Shown: positions 1-6,483, counted from the first letter of the stretch. The stretch is 10,486 nt of DNA from DASYXZ01 sp035934315 (GCA_035934315.1 DASYXZ010000032.1:1-10486), one strand, 5' to 3'. Notes: generated by a model not told the origin, from the letters alone. Numbers and translations are program-made.

Positions 1-231
1 ATCGGGGGTTGCGCATGCATCGACTTTGAAATACGTGGCAGGCAGGCGCTTTCTGCCTTGTTGAATGAGAAGGCGGCGCTGACCAGTGACATGGCAATGC
101 ACATTGAAAAGGCGTTTGGGCCGAAGATGGAGCACCTGATGCGAATGTAGCTCGCGTATGATCTGGCCCGGGCTCGTATGGAGACCCGGTCGGTGGCCGT
201 TAAGCGCTACGTTGAAAGTATCCACGCGTAG
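1..231 (+). pseudogene. HigA-family antitoxin remnant (5' end outside window)
   Basis: HigA-type antitoxins bind DNA through a helix-turn-helix and neutralise a HigB RNase toxin. Read in the frame starting at base 1, the stretch from about base 40 gives RQALSALLNEKAALTSDMA followed by an IEKAFGP-type segment, the family's signature HTH second half and following helix. The frame meets TAG at 148-150, exactly where relatives have glutamine in an 'RMQLAYDLA' segment, and resumes in frame as LAYDLARAR until TAG at 229-231, so a CAG to TAG change is likely. Upstream of about base 40 the +2 frame (GVAHASTLKYVA) fits the expected spacing of the first HTH helix better, suggesting one lost base near position 40. 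The N-terminus lies off the left edge, and any HigB partner would be there too. The family call rests on motif recall; two lesions make a decayed gene more likely than a shortened active one. Confidence 0.72.
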
Positions 232-247
232 AAGGCTGCCTAATGCG

Positions 248-706
248 CTATCTCTCACAAGATGCTTTCCAGTGGCCTTGCGCGTCCTTGTAGAGAGTCT
301 GTGTATCCCGTAGCACGTCGGCAGAAACTGGGCCGTTCACCGGTCGCTTCTTGAATTGATATATGACCGACCGGGTTTCCACTCGGTTCCCTGTATCGTC
401 TTTATAGCTGGTGTCGCTGATCTCGTCCACGTCAAGAATATCTTGTTCAATGTTGCATCCTGGTTTCTGAAGGTGCTTTAAGGCGCACCGCTTTGTTACG
501 TAATCGAAGTTGTCGGCCAAGAAACAGTCATAGGTTGACATCAAAATGACCCAGCCGACGGCGAATATCAGACCAATAATCAGTAGAAGGCCGAGCCCCT
601 TTAGATTTACTGCCAAATCTCTTTTGAGCTTAGGATCGTGACGAGCAGCAAAGCCGATTGCAATGACCGCTACAAGAATCACGAATGCTAACAGCGCCCA
701 ATCCAC
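248..706 (-). CDS. Small hypothetical membrane protein, two predicted helices
   Basis: I do not recognise a family. The protein is about 152 residues. The N-terminal 55 or so contain two strongly hydrophobic segments (one beginning WALLAFVILVAVIAIGF, one GLGLLLIIGLIFAVGWVILM) separated by a short charged stretch (RHDPKLKRD). After these comes a soluble, charged tail of about 95 residues with four cysteines, including one near each end. This fits an inner-membrane protein with a hydrophilic C-terminal part. I chose the GTG at 706-704 because a GAGGA Shine-Dalgarno sits 5 bases upstream; a GTG at 718 in the same frame would add four residues but has no such site. It lies about 110 bases downstream of the DUF4238 gene on the same strand and may share its transcript. 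Base composition is lower in GC than the ribosomal genes, consistent with acquired DNA. Function is unknown. Confidence 0.6.
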   Translation of the reverse strand: MDWALLAFVILVAVIAIGFAARHDPKLKRDLAVNLKGLGLLLIIGLIFAVGWVILMSTYDCFLADNFDYVTKRCALKHLQKPGCNIEQDILDVDEISDTSYKDDTGNRVETRSVIYQFKKRPVNGPVSADVLRDTQTLYKDAQGHWKASCER

Positions 707-730
707 GCCGATCCTCACTCAAGTTAAGAG

Positions 731-736
731 ATTGTA
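731..736 (-). promoter_or_regulatory. Possible -10 box for the small membrane protein gene
   Basis: On the minus strand TACAAT (5 of 6 bases of TATAAT) lies 24 bases before the chosen GTG start. A start of transcription 6-7 bases downstream would leave a short leader containing the GAGGA site. No good -35 hexamer is present at 17 bases, so this is weak, and read-through from the DUF4238 gene is an alternative. Confidence 0.25.
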
Positions 737-818
737 GCAAAACTGCAGGGCAACGTAGTAACGGCTTCTTGCCATCCGCAAACTCGTTGGGAGGAAATTA
801 TCTAACCGCATAGGTAAC

Positions 819-1670
819 TCAGGAAAAGTCTAGCTGCTTTGGAGACAAGAGGAAGAGCTTCGCGCTTTCTCTGTATATCCTTCGGACCCTCCGCATGTCT
901 TCCTCACCAATTCCATCAGTTTCAATCTGAAAAAACTGACGACTGCCGATCAGGCAAGCTTGCCAACACAGCGGAAAAAAAAGCAGCGTCTCTGGGTCTA
1001 GTAGAGCATCTGCGAGATGTACTTGATGCCCTTGAGAGATAAAGGGTATCTCCGAAGTGATGAAGGGTGAGGCTGGGGAGTCGCAATACCTGAGAGCCCA
1101 GTTGAAATCATTCAGCCACGCCGCTCCCTTATGTATTTCAGCACGCATGTCAGTAATGGTCCAATTCCTGATCATTGCATCGGGAACCGGCTCGGGAGTC
1201 ATCGAGCGAACTTTTACACTTTTGCGATCGGGACTAATCTCTTCGATAGTCCACACGCGAAGATTTTCCCCTTCTGCGTTCTTTTCGTCGAAGAATAGTA
1301 GAGACCTGGCCCTCATCATTTGTATGTAACGCATCAAAAAGTCACGATGATCTTTCCAGTTTTTAAATTTATTCGAAGTCAATTCCCCTCGGATCAGGGG
1401 AAAAGTGCGTTCGAGTTCTGCGAATGCACTGTCAGCGGCCTCCGGGCCATTCTCGCTCGTGGCGTAGTCGTAGAATCCACGGCGCCATCCGACTTCCCGG
1501 GGGCTTCGTTCGGACCAGCGACCATTGGGGATGTCGAAGTGCCAAAGAGGTTGTCGGTGATTTATTCGTGCTGGATCGATAAAACCTCTAAGATAGCTTT
1601 GTGGGAGATAGTGATCCCTCCTGTTCCTATTGGTGCTCGCGTTTGGTCGAAGGGTAGCAGCGTTCTCCAC
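819..1670 (-). CDS. DUF4238 domain-containing protein
   Basis: A 283-residue soluble protein resembling the DUF4238 family, whose biochemical role is unknown to me. Visible family hallmarks are the N-terminal RRDHYLPQSYLRGF segment (residues 18-30), a helical mid-section with FLMRYIQMMRARS (111-123), the SPFITSEIPFI motif (201-211) and a hydrophobic FFPLCWQACLIGS strand (231-243). There is no signal peptide or membrane helix. The start is GTG at 1670-1668; a TAG stop closes the frame 12 codons upstream with no ATG between, so the start is fairly secure, although no clear Shine-Dalgarno precedes it. DUF4238 genes are often scattered singly in accessory DNA. Here it lies between a small membrane-protein gene downstream and the divergently transcribed rplM operon. 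Codon use is less GC-rich than the ribosomal genes. A defence or stress role is possible but nothing here shows it. Confidence 0.75.
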   Translation of the reverse strand: MENAATLRPNASTNRNRRDHYLPQSYLRGFIDPARINHRQPLWHFDIPNGRWSERSPREVGWRRGFYDYATSENGPEAADSAFAELERTFPLIRGELTSNKFKNWKDHRDFLMRYIQMMRARSLLFFDEKNAEGENLRVWTIEEISPDRKSVKVRSMTPEPVPDAMIRNWTITDMRAEIHKGAAWLNDFNWALRYCDSPASPFITSEIPFISQGHQVHLADALLDPETLLFFPLCWQACLIGSRQFFQIETDGIGEEDMRRVRRIYRESAKLFLLSPKQLDFS

Positions 1671-1677
1671 GATAGGG

Positions 1678-1683
1678 AGTATA
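1678..1683 (-). promoter_or_regulatory. Possible -10 box of the DUF4238 gene
   Basis: Minus-strand TATACT (5 of 6 of TATAAT) ends 7 bases before the GTG start codon. With normal spacing, transcription would begin at or within a base of the GTG, giving a leaderless mRNA; this would agree with the absence of a Shine-Dalgarno. The -35 region (TAGCAT, 17 bases upstream) is poor. Confidence 0.3.
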
Positions 1684-1823
1684 GCGAAGAAAATACGAAA
1701 ATGCTATTTTCATTTCACCGAAAGTCACATCTGAAATTGCCAATGTGCGGACATATCATGCGCCCGTGACACCAATCATCAGGTACCGGAGTCGATTGGA
1801 GTCGGATCACACTCGAAAGAGCG

Positions 1824-1910
1824 GTCATTCCCGCGAAGGCGGGAATCCAGTTCTTCGACTGTGGTTTTCCAATGTTTTTCGCAGTGGATTCCCTCCTTCG
1901 CGGGAATGAC
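1824..1910. repeat. Long imperfect inverted repeat (dispersed palindromic element)
   Basis: Two 27-base arms, 1824-1850 and 1884-1910, are reverse complements at 25 of 27 positions and flank a 33-base centre. Each arm begins or ends with GTCATTCCCGCG and carries its own small hairpin; in the left arm it is ATTCCCGC-gaag-GCGGGAAT at 1827-1846. This layout matches the widespread dispersed repeat whose false translations read 'SFPRRREST' and 'WIPAFAGMT'. It lies in the 364-base gap between the DUF4238 gene and rplM, upstream of the rplM promoter. No transposase is present, so it is either a non-autonomous element or a remnant. Confidence 0.9.
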
Positions 1911-1967
1911 AGCACTGGGGAGCGTCGGTTCCTGACAAACGACACCACTACCACACCTCAAAACCAG

Positions 1968-1996
1968 TTGACAAAAACGGGACTCTCCGCTAAAAA
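1968..1996 (+). promoter_or_regulatory. Sigma70-type promoter of the rplM operon
   Basis: A perfect -35 hexamer TTGACA (1968-1973) is followed by a 17-base spacer and TAAAAA (1991-1996; 4 of 6 of the -10 consensus, with a T next). Transcription would start near 2003, giving a leader of about 32 bases before rplM. It is the best promoter in the divergent gap and probably drives rplM-rpsI and perhaps the genes beyond. No longer leader structure is visible in so short a leader. Confidence 0.7.
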
Positions 1997-2034
1997 TAGA
2001 AGTTCACATTCCCAAGCTTGCAATGGAGAGTGTA

Positions 2035-2469
2035 GTGTCTACTTACTTGGCGAAGACCCGCCGCGGTAAGATCCGCTGGCGACTGCTTGACGCAGATGGA
2101 TTGGTGCTGGGCCGATTGGCGGCGCGGGCGTCCCGCGTTTTAACGGGGAAAGCTGCGGCGGATTTCACTCCGCACGCCGACCATCGCGACGGCGTGATCA
2201 TTATCAACGCGGAAAAGATCCGCCTGACCGGCAAGAAACTCGACCAGAAATTTTACCGGCATTACACGGGCTATCCCGGCGGGCTGCGGGAAATTTCCGC
2301 GCGCAAAGTGATGGCGACCCGGCCGGAGCGGGTGATTCGCGAGGCGATTCTGGGGATGTTACCCAAGTCCCGCCTGGGCGATCGTCTGGCCGTGCGCCTG
2401 AAGGTTTATACGGGTGCGACTCATCCGCACAGCGCGCAGACGCCGGAAGCGCTGGCGTTTGAGCGGTAA
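2035..2469 (+). CDS. rplM: 50S ribosomal protein L13
   Basis: L13 is an early-assembling 50S subunit protein that binds 23S rRNA. The 144-residue product shows the family order: the LLDADGLVLGRLA strand-helix near the N-terminus, TPHADHRDGVIIINAEKI in the middle, the HYTGYPGG loop, RPERVIREAILGMLPKSRLG, then LKVYTGATHPHSAQTPE at the end; E. coli L13 is 142 residues. I place the start at GTG 2035 because GGAG at 2025-2028 lies 6 bases upstream and the resulting MSTYLAK start matches the common bacterial pattern. An in-frame ATG at 2023 would add four residues but would use up that site and has none of its own. It is the first gene after the 1968-1996 promoter. The usual partner rpsI follows, but after an unusually wide 253-base gap. 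Confidence 0.95.
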   Translation: MSTYLAKTRRGKIRWRLLDADGLVLGRLAARASRVLTGKAAADFTPHADHRDGVIIINAEKIRLTGKKLDQKFYRHYTGYPGGLREISARKVMATRPERVIREAILGMLPKSRLGDRLAVRLKVYTGATHPHSAQTPEALAFER

Positions 2470-2509
2470 GCGGACGGTAATGGCGCTCTTTAGCAGGATG
2501 ATGTAAAAG

Positions 2510-2527
2510 CCGGCCCCGCCTGGCCGG
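2510..2527. repeat. Small GC-rich hairpin
   Basis: CCGGCC (2510-2515) and GGCCGG (2522-2527) form a perfect 6-bp stem with a 6-base loop just after rplM, abutting the next inverted repeat. No T-run follows, so I do not call it a terminator. Confidence 0.5.
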
Positions 2528-2621
2528 GTCATTCTGAGGAGGTCGTTGCCGCGACCGACGAAGAATCCCGGTAGTGCTGGATTCAAGAAATACAGGGATT
2601 CTTCGCTTCGCTCAGAATGAC
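2528..2621. repeat. Interrupted inverted repeat, CATTCTGAG family
   Basis: The outer arms GTCATTCTGAG (2528-2538) and CTCAGAATGAC (2611-2621) are perfect reverse complements. The inner arms CGAAGAATCCC (2559-2569) and GGGATTCTTCG (2595-2605) are also perfect. The two sides differ in length between these blocks: the left carries a 20-base unpaired stretch and the right only a few bases. This is the dispersed repeat whose false translation reads 'CHSERSEESL'. It sits between rplM and rpsI. Confidence 0.85.
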
Positions 2622-2648
2622 AGCGGGCGAACAAGAATCGCGATGGGA

Positions 2649-2701
2649 TGCCGACCTAAAGGCCGGCGCCACATAACAAGGCGCGGGACGGGAATGACAG
2701 C
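2649..2701. repeat. Decayed repeat fragments before rpsI
   Basis: GCCGACC-taaa-GGCCGGC (near 2650-2667) is an imperfect hairpin, and GCGCC/GGCGC around 2666-2684 can form another. The 13-base tail CGGGAATGACAGC (2689-2701) is identical to 1901-1913 at the right end of the long inverted repeat, so it looks like a leftover end of the same element. Confidence 0.55.
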
Positions 2702-2722
2702 GTAGACCAACAAGGAGATCGG

Positions 2723-3118
2723 GTGACAGAACAAGTTCAATTCAGGGCAACGGGTCGAAGAAAAACATCGCTGGCGCGGGTCATCCTGCGACCCGGCGAA
2801 GGCAAAATGACGGTGAATGCCCGTTCATTTGAAACTTATTTCCCCTCAGAGGCCATGCGCGTGGAAGTCCGCCAGCCGCTGGTGGCCACGGAGAACATGG
2901 GGAAATTTGACGTGATTGTGAATGCCAGCGGCGGAGGCATCCACGGGCAGGCGGGCGCCGCGAGGTTGGGCATCGCACGCGCTCTTATGGTTTTTAATGC
3001 GGAATTACGCCCCAAATTGAGGCAGGGCGGTTTTCTTACCCGTGATCCCCGCGCTAAAGAGCGCAAGAAATACGGACAGAAGGGCGCGCGCAAGCGCTTC
3101 CAGTTCTCGAAACGGTAA
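2723..3118 (+). CDS. rpsI: 30S ribosomal protein S9
   Basis: S9 sits in the head of the 30S subunit, and its C-terminal tail reaches the P-site tRNA. The 131-residue product has the family's N-terminal ATGRRKTSLARV segment, the GGGIHGQAGAARLGIARAL core, and the basic tail RDPRAKERKKYGQKGARKRFQFSKR region ending in the universal Lys-Arg. Length matches the family (E. coli 130). The start is GTG 2723, chosen because AAGGAG at 2712-2717 lies 5 bases upstream and MTEQVQFRATGRRK fits the family start. It pairs with rplM as in most bacteria, although repeats have widened the gap. A further repeat-bearing gap of 120 bases separates it from rpsB. Confidence 0.96.
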   Translation: MTEQVQFRATGRRKTSLARVILRPGEGKMTVNARSFETYFPSEAMRVEVRQPLVATENMGKFDVIVNASGGGIHGQAGAARLGIARALMVFNAELRPKLRQGGFLTRDPRAKERKKYGQKGARKRFQFSKR

Positions 3119-3138
3119 GGAATCAGGCGTGAGGTTCC

Positions 3139-3222
3139 AGGTGTCAGGTTAAACTGCACACTTGAAATAGCGAGACCGTCGCGAAATTTTTCCTGACACC
3201 TAATACCCAGCACCTGACACCT
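3139..3222. repeat. CCTGACACCT repeats, inverted and direct
   Basis: CCTGACACCT occurs at 3192-3201 and 3213-3222, and its reverse complement AGGTGTCAGG at 3139-3148. The first can pair with either of the others, so alternative stems are possible in the rpsI-rpsB gap. The last copy ends 8 bases before the rpsB Shine-Dalgarno. No T-run follows. Confidence 0.75.
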
Positions 3223-3238
3223 AACAAGCGGAGGTCAT

Positions 3239-4225
3239 TTGTCGAACATTACAATGAAAGATTTCCTGGAGGCTGGCGTGCACTTCGGCCACCAGACCCG
3301 CCGCTGGAACCCCAAAATGAAGGAATACATTTATGGGGAGCGAAACGGCATTTACATTATCGACCTGCAGAAGACCTTGAAGTATTTCAAAGAAGCCGCG
3401 AAATTTGTCGCCGACCTCGCGCAAGAGGGGAAAAATATTCTCTTTGTGGGCACCAAGCGCCAGGCGCAGGAAGCGATTGCGGAAGAAGCAACCCGCTGCC
3501 AGATGTATTACGTGAATCATCGCTGGCTGGGCGGCCTGCTGACCAATAACTCCACGATTCAGAAATCGATTCAGCGCTTGAAAGAGCTGGATGAAATGAG
3601 CAAGGACGGCCGCTACGACCTTCTGACCAAAAAAGAAGTGCAGAAGCTGGAGCGGGAACGAAAACACTTGGACCTGAATCTGGCCGGCATCAGGGAAATG
3701 CCGGGGTTGCCGGACGCGCTGTTCGTGGTGGACTCGCACATCGAAGAGATTGCGGTGAAAGAAGCCCACAAGCTGGGCATTCCCGTGGTGGCGGTGGTGG
3801 ATACCAACTGCGACCCCGACCTGGTGGATTATGTCATCCCAGGGAACGATGATGCGCTGCGCGCCATCCGATTGTTCACCTCGCGCATCTCCGACGCCAT
3901 CCTGGAAGGCCGGCAGTTTGCCATTGACAAGCAACTGGAAGAGGAAAAAGTTGCCGCGGAAAAGGCGGCCGAGGAATTGGAGGCGGCGCGCGAAGCGGCG
4001 GCCATCCAATCCGAAGGTGGCCACGCGACACCGGCTGAAGCCGGGGAAAATTTCGCCACGACCGGAGAACCGGAAATAGACTTTTCTTCAACCGTGGGCG
4101 CGGCGGAAGATGTGGCAGATGGCAAGGTGCGCGTCCCCAAACTGAAACGGAAAGCAGGAGAAGGGAAACCCCGGGGCCGCAAAGGCAACGACGGCGAAGA
4201 TATGAACTCCACAGACCTGCCATAG
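3239..4225 (+). CDS. rpsB: 30S ribosomal protein S2 with long charged C-terminal tail
   Basis: S2 joins the 30S subunit late, binding between head and body and helping S1 to bind. The core is typical: MKDFLEAGVHFGHQTRRWNPKM (residues 6-27), IIDLQKTL, VGTKRQAQ (70-77), NHRWLGGLLTN (93-103), LPDALFVVD, and IPGNDDALRAIRLFTSRISDAI near 200-221. The start is TTG 3239: GGAGG at 3230-3234 is 4 bases upstream and the MSNITMKDF start fits the family, whereas the ATG at 3254 is too far from that site. The protein is 328 residues against about 241 in E. coli. The extra length lies beyond residue 226: first a Glu/Ala-rich stretch likely to be helical (KQLEEEKVAAEKAAEELEAA), then a disordered-looking segment, then a Lys/Arg-rich tail (VPKLKRKAGEGKPRGRK). 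tsf follows, as in nearly all bacteria, with a hairpin terminator-like signal between. Confidence 0.96.
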   Translation: MSNITMKDFLEAGVHFGHQTRRWNPKMKEYIYGERNGIYIIDLQKTLKYFKEAAKFVADLAQEGKNILFVGTKRQAQEAIAEEATRCQMYYVNHRWLGGLLTNNSTIQKSIQRLKELDEMSKDGRYDLLTKKEVQKLERERKHLDLNLAGIREMPGLPDALFVVDSHIEEIAVKEAHKLGIPVVAVVDTNCDPDLVDYVIPGNDDALRAIRLFTSRISDAILEGRQFAIDKQLEEEKVAAEKAAEELEAAREAAAIQSEGGHATPAEAGENFATTGEPEIDFSSTVGAAEDVADGKVRVPKLKRKAGEGKPRGRKGNDGEDMNSTDLP

Positions 4226-4254
4226 TGTCCACGCAATAGAATCGGAATGAACAG

Positions 4255-4288
4255 GGTAGGCGGAGCAGGAAACGGCGCCTACCTTTTT
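4255..4288 (+). terminator. Terminator-like hairpin (possible attenuator) between rpsB and tsf
   Basis: GGTAGGCG (4255-4262) and CGCCTACC (4276-4283) form a perfect 8-bp stem with a 13-base loop, followed at once by five T (4284-4288). This is the form of an intrinsic terminator. Placed 30 bases after the rpsB stop and 24 before the tsf start, it would lower tsf expression relative to rpsB, or end a transcript if a tsf promoter exists within the gap; I see no such promoter. The short T-run suggests partial termination. Confidence 0.6.
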
Positions 4289-4312
4289 CGTGTAGTGAGG
4301 AGAAAACAGGGA

Positions 4313-4951
4313 ATGAGCGTTCGGCCAGAGGATGTGAAGAAGTTGCGCGAGGTAAGCGGCGCGCCCATGATGGAGTGCAAGAAGGCGCTGGAAGAGGCGG
4401 GCGGCGACCACGAAAAAGCTTTCACGATTTTGCGCAAGCGCGGGCAGGCGGCGGCCGCCAAAAAGGCCGGGCGCGTGGCTGCCGAGGGTTTGATCGGATC
4501 TTACGTTCATCCCGGCTCGAAAATTGCCGTGATCGTTGAGGTGAACTGCGAGAGCGATTTCGTGGCGCGCACGGATGAGTTCCAGGAATTTTCCCACGAT
4601 TTGGCCATGCAGATTTGCGCCACCGATCCCCGGTATATTCGCAAAGAGGATGTGCCGCAGGAAGCGCTGGAGCGCGAAAAAGAAGTTCTGCGCGCCCAGG
4701 CGGCTTCGAGCGGCAAACCGCCGGCGGTGATTGAGAAAATGGTTGAAGGCCGGGTGGGGAAATTTCTCGAAGAGACTTGCCTCTACGAACAGCATTTTAT
4801 CAAGGACCTTTCAGGCAGCCAGACGATTGGCGAACTGGTGGCCTCAAAGATCGCCAAGTTCGGCGAAAACATTACGGTGCGCCGCTTCTCCCGCTTTAAG
4901 GTGGGCGAGGGAGTCGGGAAGCCGGAAGCGGAAACCGCCGCAACGGCGTGA
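4313..4951 (+). CDS. tsf: Elongation factor Ts, short form
   Basis: EF-Ts is the nucleotide exchange factor that regenerates EF-Tu-GTP from EF-Tu-GDP. The N-terminal UBA-like module is clear (VKKLREVSGAPMMECKKAL, residues 9-26). It is followed by GLIGSYVHPG (59-68) and the exchange motif CESDFVARTDEF (79-90), whose Asp82-Phe83 pair corresponds to the residues that push into the EF-Tu magnesium site. The C-terminal part has LYEQHFIKD and FGENITVRRFSRF. At 212 residues it is the short form, lacking the second core subdomain and coiled coil of the 283-residue E. coli protein and similar to the Thermus type. The start is ATG 4313, which gives the expected MSVRPEDVKKLRE; GAGGAG at 4297-4302 lies 10 bases upstream. 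Upstream in-frame codons from 4247 run through the hairpin and are not coding. Confidence 0.95.
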   Translation: MSVRPEDVKKLREVSGAPMMECKKALEEAGGDHEKAFTILRKRGQAAAAKKAGRVAAEGLIGSYVHPGSKIAVIVEVNCESDFVARTDEFQEFSHDLAMQICATDPRYIRKEDVPQEALEREKEVLRAQAASSGKPPAVIEKMVEGRVGKFLEETCLYEQHFIKDLSGSQTIGELVASKIAKFGENITVRRFSRFKVGEGVGKPEAETAATA

Positions 4952-4956
4952 ACTTA

Positions 4957-5034
4957 CTGGCGGCCGTTATAGCGGCGCCTGCCCCGCTCACGCGGGGAGC
5001 GCCGAACCCACGGCGGTCGTAGACCGGCGCTACA
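4957..5034. repeat. Palindromic repeat cluster in the tsf-pyrH gap
   Basis: Three parts are visible. CGGCCGTTATAGCGGCGCC at 4961-4979 and GGCGGTCGTAGACCGGCGC at 5012-5030 look like related units; the second contains CGGTC-gta-GACCG. Between them is GGCGC-ctg-CCCCGC-tcac-GCGGGG-a-GCGCC (4974-5003), a bulged hairpin whose core CCCCGC/GCGGGG recurs elsewhere in the window. No T-run follows. The 115 bases from 5035 to 5148 are free of obvious signals. Confidence 0.7.
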
Positions 5035-5148
5035 AAAACATTGTCGTTCTGGCCGAAACGAAAAAGCTCAATCGAAAATCCGGGCGGGAAATTTACGGCA
5101 TCCAAGATCTTGAAAAAGAAAATCCCAAACTCGAAAGCGGAAGCCGCC

Positions 5149-5868
5149 GTGACAGGCGGACCAATTTTCCACCGGATCATTTTAAAGCTGAGCGGCGAAG
5201 CGTTGCTGGGCACGCAGGGTTTTGGAGTGGACCCGGTGGTGGCCAAGCGCATCGCTGAGGAAGTACACGAAGTTCACAAGCTGGGCGTGCAAATTGCCAT
5301 CGTGGTGGGCGGCGGGAATTTTATCCGCGGGGTGGCCGCTTCCGCGCACGGCATCGATCGCGTGGTGGCCGATCATATGGGCATGCTGGCCACAGTGATT
5401 AACGCGCTCGCCTTGCAGGACGCCCTGGAGAAATCCGGGTCGCTCACGCGCGTCGTGACCGCCATCGAAATTCGGGAGATCGCGGAACCCTTCATCCGCC
5501 GGCGCGTGATTCGCCACTTGCAAAAGGGAAGGGTGGTCGTGTTGGCGGCGGGGACAGGGAACCCGTATTTTTCCACCGACACCGCGGCGGCGCTGCGGGC
5601 CATGGAAATCAAAGCTGAGGTCATTTTGAAGGCAACTAAAGTGGATGGCGTTTATGACGCGGATCCCAAGAAAGTGCCGGGAGCCAGAATGTTCCGGCAA
5701 ATTACCTATCTGGACGTGCTCTCGCGCGGCCTGGGCGTGATGGATACCACCGCGATTTCACTGTGCATGGATAACGCTTTGCCTATTATTGTTTTTAATC
5801 TCAACGTTCCGGGTAATCTCAAACGTGTGATACTGGGGGGAGCCGTGGGCTCGCGTGTCTCCCGGTGA
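5149..5868 (+). CDS. pyrH: UMP kinase
   Basis: UMP kinase phosphorylates UMP to UDP with ATP in cytosolic pyrimidine synthesis; the bacterial enzyme is a hexamer of the amino-acid-kinase fold. Seen here, from the chosen start: the phosphate-binding KLSGEAL (13-19), GGGN (54-57), the DHMGMLATVINALALQDALE helix (76-94), GTGNPYFSTDTAA (135-147) and KATKVDGVYDADP (161-173). I choose GTG 5149, giving 239 residues (E. coli 241) with the expected short lead before RIILKLSGEAL; GGAAG at 5139-5143 lies 5 bases upstream. The same frame stays open back to a TTG at 5041, which would add 36 Lys/Ser-rich residues with no family counterpart, so I treat that as non-coding, though a TTG at 5110 is not formally excluded. 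Its position between tsf and frr is the common bacterial order. Confidence 0.93.
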   Translation: MTGGPIFHRIILKLSGEALLGTQGFGVDPVVAKRIAEEVHEVHKLGVQIAIVVGGGNFIRGVAASAHGIDRVVADHMGMLATVINALALQDALEKSGSLTRVVTAIEIREIAEPFIRRRVIRHLQKGRVVVLAAGTGNPYFSTDTAAALRAMEIKAEVILKATKVDGVYDADPKKVPGARMFRQITYLDVLSRGLGVMDTTAISLCMDNALPIIVFNLNVPGNLKRVILGGAVGSRVSR

Positions 5869-5925
5869 AGTCTCGGGCTCGGCGGCTTGGGACCGGAGAG
5901 TCAACCCGGTTTCGAGAGGTTTATT

Positions 5926-6483
5926 ATGATTAAAGAAACGATGGCGCAAACCAAGGTTCGCATGGGGAAGGCGCTGGAAGATTTCCGCCACGAGCTGGCT
6001 ACGGTGCGCACGGGGCGGGCGTCCGCCTCACTCCTGGATCATATCAAAGTTGATTATTACGGTACGGCCACCCCGCTCAATCAGGTGGCCACGCTGGGCG
6101 TTCCGGAACCATCACTCCTCACCATCCAGCCCTGGGACGCGAGCTTGCTTGCCGTCATTGAGAAATCGATTCGCACGTCGGACCTGGGATTGAATCCCAT
6201 GAACGACGGCAAAATGCTGCGCGTACCCATTCCACCTCTCACCGAGGAGCGGCGCAAAGAATTGGTGAAGCATTTGCACCGGGTGCTCGAAGATCATCGA
6301 ACGGCGGTGCGCAACATTCGCCGCGATGCCAACGAAAGCATGAAGAAATTACTGAAGGATAAAAAGATTTCCGAGGATGATGAAAAACGCGGCCTGGAAG
6401 AGGTGCAGAAGTTGACCGACGATTTTATGGATAAGCTTGAGGCCCAAGGGAAAGGCAAGGAAAAAGAAATTTTGGAGATGTGA
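5926..6483 (+). CDS. frr: Ribosome recycling factor
   Basis: RRF, with EF-G, splits the post-termination ribosome so it can start again. The 185-residue product equals the E. coli length. Family hallmarks are ATVRTGRASASLLD near the N-terminus, VDYYGTATPLNQVA, the LLTIQPWD strand, LRVPIPPLTEERRKELVK, and the long-helix segment VRNIRRDAN followed by LLKDKKISEDDEKRGLEEVQKLTD. The start is ATG 5926: GAGAGGT at 5914-5920 lies 5 bases upstream. The frame is open for 13 codons more (from 5887), but those residues have no family counterpart. It follows pyrH by 57 bases and closes the first operon. No intrinsic terminator is visible after it; a new promoter begins 42 bases downstream. Confidence 0.96.
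   Translation: MIKETMAQTKVRMGKALEDFRHELATVRTGRASASLLDHIKVDYYGTATPLNQVATLGVPEPSLLTIQPWDASLLAVIEKSIRTSDLGLNPMNDGKMLRVPIPPLTEERRKELVKHLHRVLEDHRTAVRNIRRDANESMKKLLKDKKISEDDEKRGLEEVQKLTDDFMDKLEAQGKGKEKEILEM

Noticed and set aside
1320..1769. Plus-strand ORF opposite the DUF4238 gene
   Set aside because: The minus-strand frame carries recognisable family motifs; this frame has none and is a shadow.
1715..1961. Short minus-strand ORFs with SFPRRREST and WIPAFAGMT segments
   Set aside because: These are well-known false translations of the dispersed inverted repeat at 1824-1910.
2359..2634. Minus-strand ORF with CHSERSEESL segment
   Set aside because: It translates the CATTCTGAG repeat and antisense rplM; no independent coding evidence.
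5041..5148. N-terminal extension of UMP kinase from a TTG
   Set aside because: The added residues have no family counterpart, and GTG 5149 gives the normal length with a reasonable ribosome site.
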